Shown one piece after another: positions 17,396-26,606 of a stretch of DNA of 64,000 nucleotides (position 1 is its first letter; each line of letters opens with the position of its first letter). The stretch is taken from NCBI RefSeq assembly GCF_007830295.1, contig NZ_VLKC01000002.1:2762204-2826203 (forward strand), written 5' to 3'. The stretch is from Sporomusa sp. KB1 (GTDB lineage Bacteria; Bacillota; Negativicutes; Sporomusales; Sporomusaceae). The notes beneath the pieces are model-generated. The model ran no database searches, was not told the origin of the DNA, and worked only from the letters and a program-made list of their open reading frames with translations. Made by a program: the position numbers and the translations under genes.

Positions 17396-19141
17396 ATGCC
17401 GGAACATATTACGCAGGAGTTTCTTGACTTAATTAAGCTCCCAAATACTAACGCGCAACGGCTTAACTACCTGTTTGTTATGCCGCGTATTGTTACAAGA
17501 GATGATATGACGTATCAACTGCCTTATGGCTTTTGCATGGTTTCATCCGCACTAAAAGCTTCAGGGCGCAGTGTGTTTACACTAAATTTGAACTATAAGG
17601 CGAATCCATATGATCTGTTGCGTCAGACCATTATTGACAATTCAATTGATGTTATTGCCACCGGCGGACTGAGTGGTCAGTATTCTCCTCTGAAGGAGAT
17701 AACAGATACGGCAAAATCTGCAAAACCTGACGTAATTACGATTGTCGGCGGCGGAATTATAACAGCAGAGCCCGATGTCGCAATGGAAGCTCTTGGAACA
17801 GCAGATTACGGTATTATAGGCGAAGGCGAAATCACTATTAATGCGCTTGCGTATGCGCTGGAAAACGACGAGGATGTCGAGCTGGTTGAAGGAGTAGTAC
17901 TACGTGATGGTACAGTTGCTCCGATGCGTCCCGAAGTTGCCAACCTAGACCTTCTGCCGTTTCCGGACTATGACGGGTTTGAATATAGCTTGCTGCTGCG
18001 GGATAAATTGTTCAGTAGCTCAGGTGTGAATGAAAAAACCGCAGTAGTTACTACAGGGCGATCCTGTCCGTTTAATTGTACGTTTTGTTTTCATTCAAGC
18101 GGTAAAAAATATCGTAGACGTTCAATTGACAATATATTTCAGGAAATCAATTGGATCATATCTAACTACGACATCAAGTACATAATGTTTGTCGATGAAT
18201 TATTCGTAAAAGACAAAAAATTTGTTAAAGAAGTAACGGATCGTATTAAGAAATTCAATGTTAAGTATTGGGTTCAGACGCGCGTGGATATGATTACAAA
18301 AGAAATATTACAGATGCTAAAAGACAGCGGCTGTTATGAAATAACTTATGGTGTTGAAAGTGCGGATAATAATATCCTGAAGAGTATGCAGAAGAATATT
18401 ACGGTGGAGCAAATTGAACGAGCGTTCAATCTATCTTGCGAAGTCGGACTTCCCTCAAAGGGATATATCATCTTCGGTGACTTGGCGGAAACCGCTGAAA
18501 CGATTAACAATTCCCTGAACTGGTGGAGAGCGCATCCAGAGTTTGACATAAGGTTATGGTGGATTTTAACGTTCCCAGGATCACATTTATACAAAGTAGC
18601 TTGCGAGCGCGGCCTAATATCTGATCGTGTTCAGTACTTGAAGAATAACGATACGCAATTGAACATATCCAAAATGTCCGATGAGCAATATTGGGAAATG
18701 GTCAAGAAAGTTGAACTGTTCCAAACACTGTCGACAGCTGGTGTTAATATTAATTTTGATGATATTGACGATATTGCAGGTGCAATCGGCAAAAACCTCA
18801 ATCACTTGCTCAAAAAACATGAAATCGCGATTTGGCCGGCAACATTAGACATAATTATAGTGCTTAACTATATATCATCAGCATTTGTCAGTAGTAATAA
18901 AGTGGTCTTTATTAACGCAAACCCGAATGATTCGTATGTCTTGGGTATCGAACGCTTTGGCAAAAGGGTATATACGCCCGATGAAATTTTAGCTAACAGT
19001 GACGTTGACACAGTGCTCTACGCTTTTGGTCATAGAAGTTCACATAAGGTTTATGCTCAGATTAGCAAAATGATAAAAACCCAATACCCAAAAGTAAGAC
19101 AAATGATAAATATTTCTGAATTGTTGAAGAAGGTTATATGA
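17396..19141 (+). CDS. B12-binding radical SAM enzyme, tandem paralogue
   Basis: The same architecture as the gene before it: MPEHITQEFLDLIKLPN at the start, GGGIITAEPDVAMEAL, RSCPFNCTFCFHSSGKKYRR as cluster motif, and the tail HEIAIWPATLDIIIVLN with VFINANPNDSYVLGIERFG. The start at ATG 17396 has AAGGAGGGG upstream; a longer frame from 17354 has none. The ATGA overlap with the glycosyltransferase at 19138 shows translational coupling. Strong conservation between copies and shared N-terminus indicate a recent duplication. Confidence 0.85.
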   Translation: MPEHITQEFLDLIKLPNTNAQRLNYLFVMPRIVTRDDMTYQLPYGFCMVSSALKASGRSVFTLNLNYKANPYDLLRQTIIDNSIDVIATGGLSGQYSPLKEITDTAKSAKPDVITIVGGGIITAEPDVAMEALGTADYGIIGEGEITINALAYALENDEDVELVEGVVLRDGTVAPMRPEVANLDLLPFPDYDGFEYSLLLRDKLFSSSGVNEKTAVVTTGRSCPFNCTFCFHSSGKKYRRRSIDNIFQEINWIISNYDIKYIMFVDELFVKDKKFVKEVTDRIKKFNVKYWVQTRVDMITKEILQMLKDSGCYEITYGVESADNNILKSMQKNITVEQIERAFNLSCEVGLPSKGYIIFGDLAETAETINNSLNWWRAHPEFDIRLWWILTFPGSHLYKVACERGLISDRVQYLKNNDTQLNISKMSDEQYWEMVKKVELFQTLSTAGVNINFDDIDDIAGAIGKNLNHLLKKHEIAIWPATLDIIIVLNYISSAFVSSNKVVFINANPNDSYVLGIERFGKRVYTPDEILANSDVDTVLYAFGHRSSHKVYAQISKMIKTQYPKVRQMINISELLKKVI

Positions 19142-20190
19142 ATATACTCCACTTAGCTGCGCATATGGGAGATGGTGCAGGGAAGGCAATCGGTGGGTTG
19201 GCGATTCTTGGGAACAAATCCGGCAAAGATACTCATCGTATTCTTCTCTTGGACGAACCACGTAAAACAAACCATATTAACCGCTGTTGTGCTGCAGGGA
19301 TTGAAGTTTTGCCAAGGGATTCGGCGGAGTTTGCAATAAATGAAGCTGACGTTGTCGTTCTTAGTTGGTGGGGCAGCCCAACCATGGACATGTTTCTGCG
19401 CGAATTCCCGAATATTCCATGCCGAGTTATGCTTTGGACGCATAAGAACGGCTTTTACGATCCTCCGCTCTCAGACGCGCTTGTCCGCTCGTGTGACAGA
19501 TTGCTTGTCACTTCACCGCTGACACTTGAAAATCCGGTATGGAGTGATGGTACGCTAGTGTATGGTTTCGGTGATTTCGCACCAGAAAAAATTCCGCCTA
19601 AAACTGACTATTCGCTCAACAGCGATTCGTTTGTAATCGGTTACGTTGGAATGCCGAGTTACAAACGCTTTTCACACAATGCTCTCGATTATATGAGCAA
19701 GACTATATCAATGATTCCTGATGCCGTTTTCATCTTGTCCGGCGAGTATTCTGACGAATTCAAGTCTGATATTACATTGACGGGGGTGGAAGATAAAGTA
19801 AAATTACTCGGTTGGACGAACGATGTCCTTGGCCTACTTCGAACATTTGACGTTTTTGGGTATCTTCTGCGGTCAGATTCGTCGGCAACGACGGAGAACT
19901 CTGTGCTGGAAGCTATGGCGGCTGGATTACCCGTTGTGATGGCTCGCAAACCGGTTGGGAAGTATCTAATTGGAGATGGAGCGGGCTTTCTCGCGGATTC
20001 TCCTGAGGAGTATGCGAATAATCTGTTGCGGCTTTATGAAAGTGAGGACTTACGGCGTAGTGTCGGACAAGTTGCGAGAAAACATATTTTAGTAAGCTGC
20101 AACGCTTCGGATAACTTGAATCGCTTTAATGAAGCGTGTCTTAAGGTTGTTGAAAAACAAAAATATATTCACAAATTTGGAGGATTTTAA
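19138..20190 (+). CDS. GT4-type glycosyltransferase
   Basis: A GT-B fold transferase of 350 residues. The C-terminal half has IGYVGMPSYKRFSHNALDYM, VKLLGWTNDVLGLLRTFDVF, and the sugar-nucleotide site TTENSVLEAMAAGLPVV. The N-terminal half begins MNILHLAAHMGDGAGKAIGGL. It overlaps the preceding radical SAM gene by 4 bp and runs to within a base of the next start, so it belongs to the same operon. The donor sugar is unknown; the CDP-sugar made upstream is a candidate. Confidence 0.87.
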   Translation: MNILHLAAHMGDGAGKAIGGLAILGNKSGKDTHRILLLDEPRKTNHINRCCAAGIEVLPRDSAEFAINEADVVVLSWWGSPTMDMFLREFPNIPCRVMLWTHKNGFYDPPLSDALVRSCDRLLVTSPLTLENPVWSDGTLVYGFGDFAPEKIPPKTDYSLNSDSFVIGYVGMPSYKRFSHNALDYMSKTISMIPDAVFILSGEYSDEFKSDITLTGVEDKVKLLGWTNDVLGLLRTFDVFGYLLRSDSSATTENSVLEAMAAGLPVVMARKPVGKYLIGDGAGFLADSPEEYANNLLRLYESEDLRRSVGQVARKHILVSCNASDNLNRFNEACLKVVEKQKYIHKFGGF

Positions 20191-20191
20191 G

Positions 20192-21226
20192 ATGGCTGTT
20201 ATCGCGCCGAGCTATGATACGAATAGAACCAACCTTAGGGATGTTATACCACTTGCAAGCCCATATACCGTCCAAATTGAACCTACGCGTATGTGTAATC
20301 TCAGGTGCTTTTTCTGTATGCATCATAGCCGTGGTACAAGCAATGATCTTTTGAAAGAAAGCGGTTTCAAGCTTGCACATATGGATATGGATTTATACGA
20401 TAAAATTGTGCGTGATATCATGGGCTTTTCCGAACCACCAAAGATGATCAATTTTTGCGGAATCGGGGAACCGCTTATGAATCCGCGATTTGGTGAGATG
20501 ATTAGACGCATGCGAGCGGCTGGATACTCAGGACGTATCATCACCTACACAAACGGTGTGCTGTTGAGACCGGCAGTTGTAGACGAGCTGACGAGCAGCG
20601 GCTTATCTGAAATTCGTATTTCTTTGAACGGCTTAACGGCGGAAAAGTACAAGCAGGTGACTGGAGTTACATTAAGTATGGAGGAATACGTAGAAAATAT
20701 ACGTTACTTATATAAGCATAAGAAAGACACGAAAATATATATAAAAATAATAGAAAACCTATTTGAACAGGACGACGACAGAGAAAAGTTTTACCAGATG
20801 TTTGGCGACATTTCTGATGTAATGTATGTGGAAAACATTATACAACTGCAGCGTCAAATGAAAGATTATGGCGGTATAACGGAAGAAAACTATAAAAATG
20901 TATTCAACGAACCGATGTCGCGTAACTGGAAAACCTGTGCGTGCATGTTCTATCAAACCCATATAGATGCGGACGGCTATGTATTCTTTTGTGTATCGCT
21001 GGGTAATCCAAGTAAATATGCAATCGGCAACATCAATGACGATGCTCTTGTTGAAATATGGAATGGCAGGAATCGCTTAAAAGCGCTCTGCACGAACTTG
21101 CGTAACGGTTCGGATAGTATACCGATGTGCGTTGATTGCGAAGGAAAATACGATATCATTTCAGACGAAGAATATCTTGACGACAGCAGCGAAATGTTGC
21201 TTGACCGTCTGCCGGGTTGTGACTGA
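20192..21226 (+). CDS. Radical SAM/SPASM protein, third copy
   Basis: The ATG at 20192 follows GGAGGATTTTAAG. It has the cluster motif CNLRCFFC at about residue 35, then FCGIGEPLMNPRFG and a SPASM part CACMFYQTHIDADGYVFFC with CVDC near the end. The tail EEYLDDSSEMLLDRL is shared with the next gene. It is more like the following copy than the pair at 8-10 kb, so two subfamilies of SPASM enzymes exist in this island. Confidence 0.86.
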   Translation: MAVIAPSYDTNRTNLRDVIPLASPYTVQIEPTRMCNLRCFFCMHHSRGTSNDLLKESGFKLAHMDMDLYDKIVRDIMGFSEPPKMINFCGIGEPLMNPRFGEMIRRMRAAGYSGRIITYTNGVLLRPAVVDELTSSGLSEIRISLNGLTAEKYKQVTGVTLSMEEYVENIRYLYKHKKDTKIYIKIIENLFEQDDDREKFYQMFGDISDVMYVENIIQLQRQMKDYGGITEENYKNVFNEPMSRNWKTCACMFYQTHIDADGYVFFCVSLGNPSKYAIGNINDDALVEIWNGRNRLKALCTNLRNGSDSIPMCVDCEGKYDIISDEEYLDDSSEMLLDRLPGCD

Positions 21227-21251
21227 TTAAAATGAAAGGAGGGCTTTAGCA

Positions 21252-22277
21252 ATGGCAATAATTCAGCCGAGCTTTGATAATAAGCGTCAGAATCTACGAG
21301 ATATTATTCCGCTCAGTGCTCCGTTCCACATCGGGATTGAACCGACGCGATTTTGCAACTTTAAATGTTTTTTTTGTCAGCAGTCAACCAGAGGTGATGC
21401 GGATGATCTATTTGTCAAAAAAGGACAGGCGATTCAGCATATGAATTTTGAGTTGTACAAGAAAATTATCAACGATATTATGGATTTGCCTGAACAGCCG
21501 AAAAAAATACAGCTTGCGGGAATGGGTGAGCCGATCCTCAATCCTGAATTAGGAAAGATGATAAGGTATCTCCGGTCTGCAGGCTTTAGTGGACGCATTA
21601 GCACATACACCAATGGCATGGCTTTAACACCGCAAATAGCCGACGAATTAGCCGACAGCGGTTTAACCAGCCTGCAAGTGTCGGTGTATGGTATAACGGC
21701 AGAAGATTTTAAAAGCCTTGCGGGCACTTCGGTTGATGTGGATCAGTATGTCAAAAATATTCAATATATGTTTGAACATAAAAAATCTATCCAAATCCGC
21801 CTGAAGACAACGGATGACGTTGTAACGACAGAGGTCAAACGTAAAGCATTTTTTGATATGTTTGATGGAGTTTGTGATCAGATATTCGTGGAACATATTA
21901 TCAATATTCCCAACCAGATGGGAAGGCTACGAGTTAAAGCACGCAACATTACACAGTATAGCGAAGAACTTGAAAGCTACCGCGCTATATGTCCCTGGAT
22001 GTTCTATCAATCCCATATCAATATTGATGGAGATGTGTTCTTTTGTGATATTCTTGCTAAGCCTAAAGAATATGCGATTGGCAATATAAAAGACAGTTCT
22101 TTTGTAAGCATTTGGAATGGTGCACAGAGAAGTGAATTGCTTTGCACGGGGTTAAAATGTGGTCAGAATAGCATCACGCAGTGCATTGACTGCGATGACA
22201 GATTTTCTATGACTGCTCCCGAGGAGTACCTTGATGATTGCCGTGAAGAACTATTGGAGAGGTTGCAACAACAATAA
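21252..22277 (+). CDS. Radical SAM/SPASM protein, fourth copy
   Basis: 341 residues with CNFKCFFC, LAGMGEPILNPELG, and SPASM segments ICPWMFYQSHINIDGDVFFC and CIDC. It shares its N-terminus (AIIQPSFDNKRQNLRDIIPL) and acidic tail (EEYLDDCREELLERL) with the previous gene, its tandem paralogue. ATG with AAAGGAGGG upstream. Last gene of the sugar/radical SAM run; no terminator hairpin is evident before the protease gene. Confidence 0.86.
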   Translation: MAIIQPSFDNKRQNLRDIIPLSAPFHIGIEPTRFCNFKCFFCQQSTRGDADDLFVKKGQAIQHMNFELYKKIINDIMDLPEQPKKIQLAGMGEPILNPELGKMIRYLRSAGFSGRISTYTNGMALTPQIADELADSGLTSLQVSVYGITAEDFKSLAGTSVDVDQYVKNIQYMFEHKKSIQIRLKTTDDVVTTEVKRKAFFDMFDGVCDQIFVEHIINIPNQMGRLRVKARNITQYSEELESYRAICPWMFYQSHINIDGDVFFCDILAKPKEYAIGNIKDSSFVSIWNGAQRSELLCTGLKCGQNSITQCIDCDDRFSMTAPEEYLDDCREELLERLQQQ

Positions 22278-22365
22278 ATGTGTATGAAGGCTGTATACTA
22301 CGATAAATTGTTATATTAAGTTATATACCGTCAAAAAGGTACAGTAAAAGAAGGTTTTTTTAATT

Positions 22366-23442
22366 ATGCTGAAAAAATTAGTATATTTTTTTCTCATTCT
22401 ATTTCTAACACTTCCCCTGCACACTGCCCAGGCGCAGAATGTGGGTTTTGCAAAAAGTGCAAGGGGAGATACGTATTATTTTGTAACTGAATCTATTAAG
22501 GCGGTCAATAATAAGATATTTGTCTCTTCCATGTGTGAATATGGTACTGAACGCAATGGCATTGCCAAAAAGGCATTTGCCATCGTGTTTGATTCCGGGG
22601 AGAGAAAATATAGATTACTTGGAGTTGCCAGTATAGGTATTGATGGGAAGGTGCTTGAAAAAAGAGAGTATCCACAGGCAGTCTGGAATGAGATTGCCGG
22701 GAACCCTACCGAAGAGGCACTTTTCCTCGCCGTTACCCGCTATCTGGCTCATAATCCGCTTGCTTCTTCCAGTCGGGGACAAAATCAGCCTTCCAGGCAT
22801 AAGCAGGCTACCGCCACGGGTTTTTTCATAACCCCTTCGATTGTAGTAACCAACAATCATGTTGTGAATGCGGCCAAACAAATTGAGGTTATTTATAATA
22901 ATGAGATGAAAGCAGCCGCTACGATTATTTGCACTGATCCGGCGAGCGATTTGGCCTTGTTGCAGGTAAGTGGCCTTGAAAATAGTGTTGTTCCGCTGGT
23001 GTTGGGACAATCAGGAAAAGTACGGGAAGGCACCCGCATTTATGCCGTTGGCTTTCCTCTAATAGCCTATACTGGGACAGCAGCAAAGATAACTGAGGGG
23101 ATTATTAGCGGGACTGCCGGCTACAAAGGCGATTTGAAACAATTTGAAATCAGCGCGCCTATCCAGCCGGGAAACAGCGGAGGGCCACTGCTTAACGAAA
23201 AAGGAGAGGTGATCGGTGTTGTGGCGGCGGAGCTGGGCAGAAAATTTGTTGATAAAACCGGTATTATTCCCCAAAGTGTTAACTTTGCCGTAAAGTCTGA
23301 CAACATACGTAGTCTTCTTGCAAATCAGTTGGGCAACTTCAATTTACCTATATCAGGGCAGCAAAGACTTATGCGGGATGCCGTCAATATTATGGATCTG
23401 GCGAAGAAAGGCATAGTACGTATTTCGGTTGTTGTGGAATAG
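22366..23442 (+). CDS. Secreted trypsin-like serine protease, no PDZ domain
   Basis: A signal peptide (residues 1-23, cleavage near AQA) leads to an N-terminal region of about 125 residues of unknown fold with a surface-protein look. A trypsin-like domain follows, with His165 in NNHVV, Asp195 in SDLALL and Ser271 in GNSGGPL. HtrA/DegP proteins have the same domain, but here no PDZ domain follows, since the protein ends about 85 residues after the catalytic Ser. Probable role in quality control or processing outside the membrane. There is no clear link to the flagellar genes beside it. Confidence 0.88.
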   Translation: MLKKLVYFFLILFLTLPLHTAQAQNVGFAKSARGDTYYFVTESIKAVNNKIFVSSMCEYGTERNGIAKKAFAIVFDSGERKYRLLGVASIGIDGKVLEKREYPQAVWNEIAGNPTEEALFLAVTRYLAHNPLASSSRGQNQPSRHKQATATGFFITPSIVVTNNHVVNAAKQIEVIYNNEMKAAATIICTDPASDLALLQVSGLENSVVPLVLGQSGKVREGTRIYAVGFPLIAYTGTAAKITEGIISGTAGYKGDLKQFEISAPIQPGNSGGPLLNEKGEVIGVVAAELGRKFVDKTGIIPQSVNFAVKSDNIRSLLANQLGNFNLPISGQQRLMRDAVNIMDLAKKGIVRISVVVE

Positions 23443-23597
23443 ACGGATGTAATTGTTTCGAAATTGGGCGCTAAACACATAGTATTGGTTAATTTGCCAC
23501 AGGTGTAGCTTTTACCAGTTTATCAGTCTGCAACCAATGGGGGCAGGCTTGCATTATCTGAAACATTGACTTATTTCACAGTTTGATAGTCATGACT

Positions 23598-24899
23598 TTA
23601 CTCAATTCCTGCTAGCTTCTCTACCGCATATAGTGGCAAATTTAGCAGCCATTCTTCTTTTTTGTAGTCCGCCATTGAGGTGCGGACGGAGATTTTGGGA
23701 TTGAACTTATCTCGATAAGTTTTTAAACTTTTTGCCTGCAAATTGATTTCAGCTTTGACTTCCAGGGGGATTATAGTATTGCCGTTGTCGATTACAAAAT
23801 CGATTTCCGCACTACCACGGTCATTTGTCCAGTAATAAGGCTCGATCCCTTTCAGCGTTTTGAGTTGCTGTAATACATATTGTTCTGTCAACGCGCCCTT
23901 GAATTCCTTGAACATTTTGTTGCCGTCAAGCAGGGTATTTTGCTTTAAACGTACCATACAGGAGAGCAGTCCTACATCAAGAAAAAACAGCTTGAAGGTT
24001 TTCAAATCCTCATATGCTTTCAGCGGCAAACTGGGAGCTGTTACACGATATACCTTATGTACAAGGCCACAGTCGATCAGCCAGAGCATTGCCAGCTCGT
24101 AATCCTTTGCCCGAGCACCTTCCTTAATCAGGCCATAGATGAATTTTTTGTTTTCCTTGGTTAGCTGTGATGGAATACTGTTCCAGAGCATACGGATACG
24201 CGGCACAACATCGTGGGGAGCATGCTTTGAAAAATCTTGTTCGTAAGCGGCAAGGATACGCTGCTGAATTTCCCGTGCTTCATTAAAGTCCATGTTCTCC
24301 GCAAAGTTCAAAACAGCCTCAGGCATACCACCTACATAGTAGTAATATTTGAGCATGTCGATGTATGTTTGCTTGAAGGTTGTTGCCATTTCAAAATCGT
24401 CATTTTGAAGCAACTCGATAAATTGTTTTTTCCCCATTGCCATTAAAAATTCGGTGAAAGACAGCGGATATAAGTCCATGAAATCCACCTTGCCCACGGG
24501 GAAGGATGTGCCGTGATGTAGCGCCACACCGAGTAAGGAGCCCGCACAAACAATATGATACTGCGGTGCATTTTCATTAAAGTATTTTAGTGCGGTCAAT
24601 GCTTTGGGTACTTCCTGTATTTCATCAAAAATAAGCAGTGTGTTTTCGGGATTGATTTTCCGTCCGGCATACAGTTCCAGTCCGGTAATAATACGCTCCA
24701 CATCAAGATTGACATCAAACAAATCTTTCATGCGTTGACTATTGTCAAAGCTGATATATACTTGATTTTCATAAGCGGTTTGTCCGAATTCTTTCATCAG
24801 CCATGTTTTGCCGACCTGCCTTGCACCGCGGATAATCAGCGGTTTTTTGTTCTTTTTTGATTTCCATTTATATAACACTTCTATTGCTGTACGGTACAT
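23598..24899 (-). CDS. AAA ATPase with DUF4143 and PD-(D/E)xK-like C-terminus
   Basis: The start is taken at the ATG at 24899 (MYRTAIEVLYKW) with GAGGTG 6 nt upstream. It has Walker A GARQVGKT at 25-32 and Walker B LLIFDEIQE at 88-96. A DUF4143 region ends in SAEIDFVIDNG...IPLEVKAE, a nuclease-like PD-(D/E)xK pattern. Such ATPases are widespread in bacteria and archaea, often as single genes within accessory DNA; their role is not established. Single gene with no operon partners. Confidence 0.85.
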   Translation of the reverse strand: MYRTAIEVLYKWKSKKNKKPLIIRGARQVGKTWLMKEFGQTAYENQVYISFDNSQRMKDLFDVNLDVERIITGLELYAGRKINPENTLLIFDEIQEVPKALTALKYFNENAPQYHIVCAGSLLGVALHHGTSFPVGKVDFMDLYPLSFTEFLMAMGKKQFIELLQNDDFEMATTFKQTYIDMLKYYYYVGGMPEAVLNFAENMDFNEAREIQQRILAAYEQDFSKHAPHDVVPRIRMLWNSIPSQLTKENKKFIYGLIKEGARAKDYELAMLWLIDCGLVHKVYRVTAPSLPLKAYEDLKTFKLFFLDVGLLSCMVRLKQNTLLDGNKMFKEFKGALTEQYVLQQLKTLKGIEPYYWTNDRGSAEIDFVIDNGNTIIPLEVKAEINLQAKSLKTYRDKFNPKISVRTSMADYKKEEWLLNLPLYAVEKLAGIE

Positions 24900-24949
24900 A
24901 CACATCACCTCACAAATCGTAACGATAATATTATAATGCACAACCACAT

Positions 24950-25074
24950 AAACTGCAACGACTTTTTATATATTTATTACATTATATGCAGTGAATAGGG
25001 GGTAATGCTACTGGATTAGGGGCTTACAGACAAGGGAAAGGTCCCTCGCCGGAGTTGCCTGTTATCTTGTGATT
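24950..25074. other. Intergenic stretch without recognisable feature
   Basis: Part of the 332-bp gap upstream of the ATPase gene. It is AT-rich next to the ATPase start, where its promoter should lie, and holds no convincing frame or structure before the tandem repeat at 25075. Confidence 0.4.
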
Positions 25075-25134
25075 GACACAGATAAAGGGACAGGCTCCTG
25101 TCTGGACACAGATAAAGGGACAGGCTCCTGTCTG
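25075..25134. repeat. Two tandem 30-bp repeats with palindromic core
   Basis: Two identical, adjacent 30-bp units each contain GACAGGCTCCTGTC, a self-complementary core. The reverse strand reads AGGAGCCTGTC, the same word found in hairpins at 32921, 34587 (one change) and 35202, so this is one dispersed family. Confidence 0.8.
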
Positions 25135-25138
25135 CACA

Positions 25139-25187
25139 AAAAAGACTACCAAGCCCAGCCTAGAAAAGTTGGGTTTGGTAGTCTTTT
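25139..25187 (-). terminator. Rho-independent terminator of the 25.2-28.4 kb operon
   Basis: Arms AAGACTACCAAGCCCA and TGGGTTTGGTAGTCTT pair with one bulge; on the minus strand the hairpin is followed by a T run. An almost identical hairpin ends the response-regulator gene at 28393. Confidence 0.85.
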
Positions 25188-25231
25188 CTCAGAATAAAGA
25201 ATATGGCCAATTTTATTTTAAAAAATCATTT

Positions 25232-25996
25232 TTAATTCCCCAAAGAAATTGCTTTTGCCATTTCATTAAACGCCAGCAAAAATTGCTGCTCTGAAACTGT
25301 TTTATTTTTCATGTAATCGCAAAAATACTTCCAGGAATCCTCTTCATTTAGAATACCGTCTTTTGTCCGAATATGTGAAAAAAGCCCTGTTTTAATATGC
25401 CTTGAACCGAACGCACGCAGTGATATAATCTTCACAAATCGCGGATTTGGACTCATATTAATTTTAATAGAGCGGTAATCATGATGACTATAATGCAAGG
25501 AAGCTAATGTTTTAGCCGAGATTCTTATCATAAAATCCAATAACAGCTGATTGGCTATCGGCTTTGCAAAACGGCACCACACGTGATAGCCGCGTCCACT
25601 TTTAACATTGACGGTCTCTATGCCATGTTTTCCAAGATGCTGTTGTAAGTAGTCTACGGCAAGCTCTATTTCCGGTATAAGCTCGTTATTATTCTGTTTA
25701 TAGTTATTGTCTATATTAAAACAAAGCGTGTTGTTTGCCGTTTCATCAAAATAAAGGCAGACATTATAAGCTTGGTTTACATGTCCTTGCAGCAATCTTT
25801 GTTTATGATCCTCTGAGACATGTAACAGCCTGTATTTATGGATAAAGTTGTTTTCCATCTGAACATAATCTAATGTCGCATCATCTGCTGTCAGTTTCTT
25901 GATAAACTCAAAACCGTAATTTTTATTTTCTATTTTTACTTTATCTTTACACATGGTTTGATAGAATTCATTTAGAAGTTCTACTCTTGTATCCAT
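25232..25996 (-). CDS. Archaeo-eukaryotic primase (PriS-like) domain protein with altered catalytic positions
   Basis: 254 residues with three segments that line up in order with archaeal/eukaryotic primase small subunits: FNIDNN at 93-98 (motif I, normally DxD), SGRGYHVW at 133-140 (motif II), and LRAFGSRHIKTGL at 193-205 (PriS pattern R-x-P-G-S-x-H-x-K-T-G). The first Asp of motif I is Asn, and the Asp usually found about ten residues before the GSxH motif is not seen (Val188 or Asn184 nearby). Catalysis may thus be lost or changed. Its start overlaps the upstream nucleotidase gene by 16 bp with GAGGAG before it, so the two are coupled. No helicase, ligase or phage genes are adjacent. Confidence 0.62.
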   Translation of the reverse strand: MDTRVELLNEFYQTMCKDKVKIENKNYGFEFIKKLTADDATLDYVQMENNFIHKYRLLHVSEDHKQRLLQGHVNQAYNVCLYFDETANNTLCFNIDNNYKQNNNELIPEIELAVDYLQQHLGKHGIETVNVKSGRGYHVWCRFAKPIANQLLLDFMIRISAKTLASLHYSHHDYRSIKINMSPNPRFVKIISLRAFGSRHIKTGLFSHIRTKDGILNEEDSWKYFCDYMKNKTVSEQQFLLAFNEMAKAISLGN

Positions 25997-26553
25997 TGTT
26001 TAATCTCCTCAAAGCGGGTAAACCCTTTTGCTGTTTGGGAAACAACCGAACTATGCTTGGCCATAAGGGGATAATATATCTGGATGCCATAGCGTTCACC
26101 GTAGGTAATATTTAATAAATCATCATCAATTAAATATGGGACATCCCATAATTTACAAAAAACAATTTTATTTAGGGCCGTAATTAAGTAATCATAGGGA
26201 ATATGATTATCCTGGAGCCATTTTTTAGTACATTCCCCAGTCAAACGCAAATTTCGCTTGGTGCAAATAACGATTTTCCAGCCATTAGCTTTTAACCAAT
26301 TCATAAACTGAACGCCCTCCGGGTTAGCTTGTGCCAAAGGATAACATTGCTCATGGATACGATGACGAAAATCAGAAAACTTAGTTGTCAAAAATTCACT
26401 TTCTGCAAAAACGTCGTGTTTTACCAGATCAAGATAGTTATCAAATTCTTCAAGGGACAAGCCATAGGAAGCTTTAAATGTAAACGTAGATTTTGCTAAG
26501 GTATCCGAAAAATTATTTAACACATTGTCAATATCCACAGCGATTACTTTCAT
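25981..26553 (-). CDS. HAD-superfamily 5'(3')-deoxyribonucleotidase-like protein
   Basis: 190 residues of the NT5C-like HAD group: motif I AVDIDNVLNN at the N-terminus (nucleophile Asp and acid Asp), motif II in VICTKRN, and motif IV YLIDDDL. The family removes phosphate from nucleotides or similar small phosphates. GAGAGGTAGG precedes the ATG. It overlaps the primase-like gene, which suggests a joint role with nucleotides or nucleic acid ends; this is inference. Confidence 0.8.
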   Translation of the reverse strand: MKVIAVDIDNVLNNFSDTLAKSTFTFKASYGLSLEEFDNYLDLVKHDVFAESEFLTTKFSDFRHRIHEQCYPLAQANPEGVQFMNWLKANGWKIVICTKRNLRLTGECTKKWLQDNHIPYDYLITALNKIVFCKLWDVPYLIDDDLLNITYGERYGIQIYYPLMAKHSSVVSQTAKGFTRFEEIKQWIQE

Positions 26554-26606
26554 ATAACCTACCTCTCTATTTACCGGTACCTGTTTTATTTTGCTTGCTC
26601 GTCTTC

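Noticed and set aside
25073-25294. 73-residue plus-strand frame across the tandem repeats
   Set aside because: Its first part is only the repeat unit translated, it reads through a terminator hairpin, and it overlaps the end of the primase-like gene.
25232-26553. Prophage or plasmid replication module
   Set aside because: No integrase, helicase, capsid or repeat border is near, and the operon continues into sulfotransferase and kinase genes.
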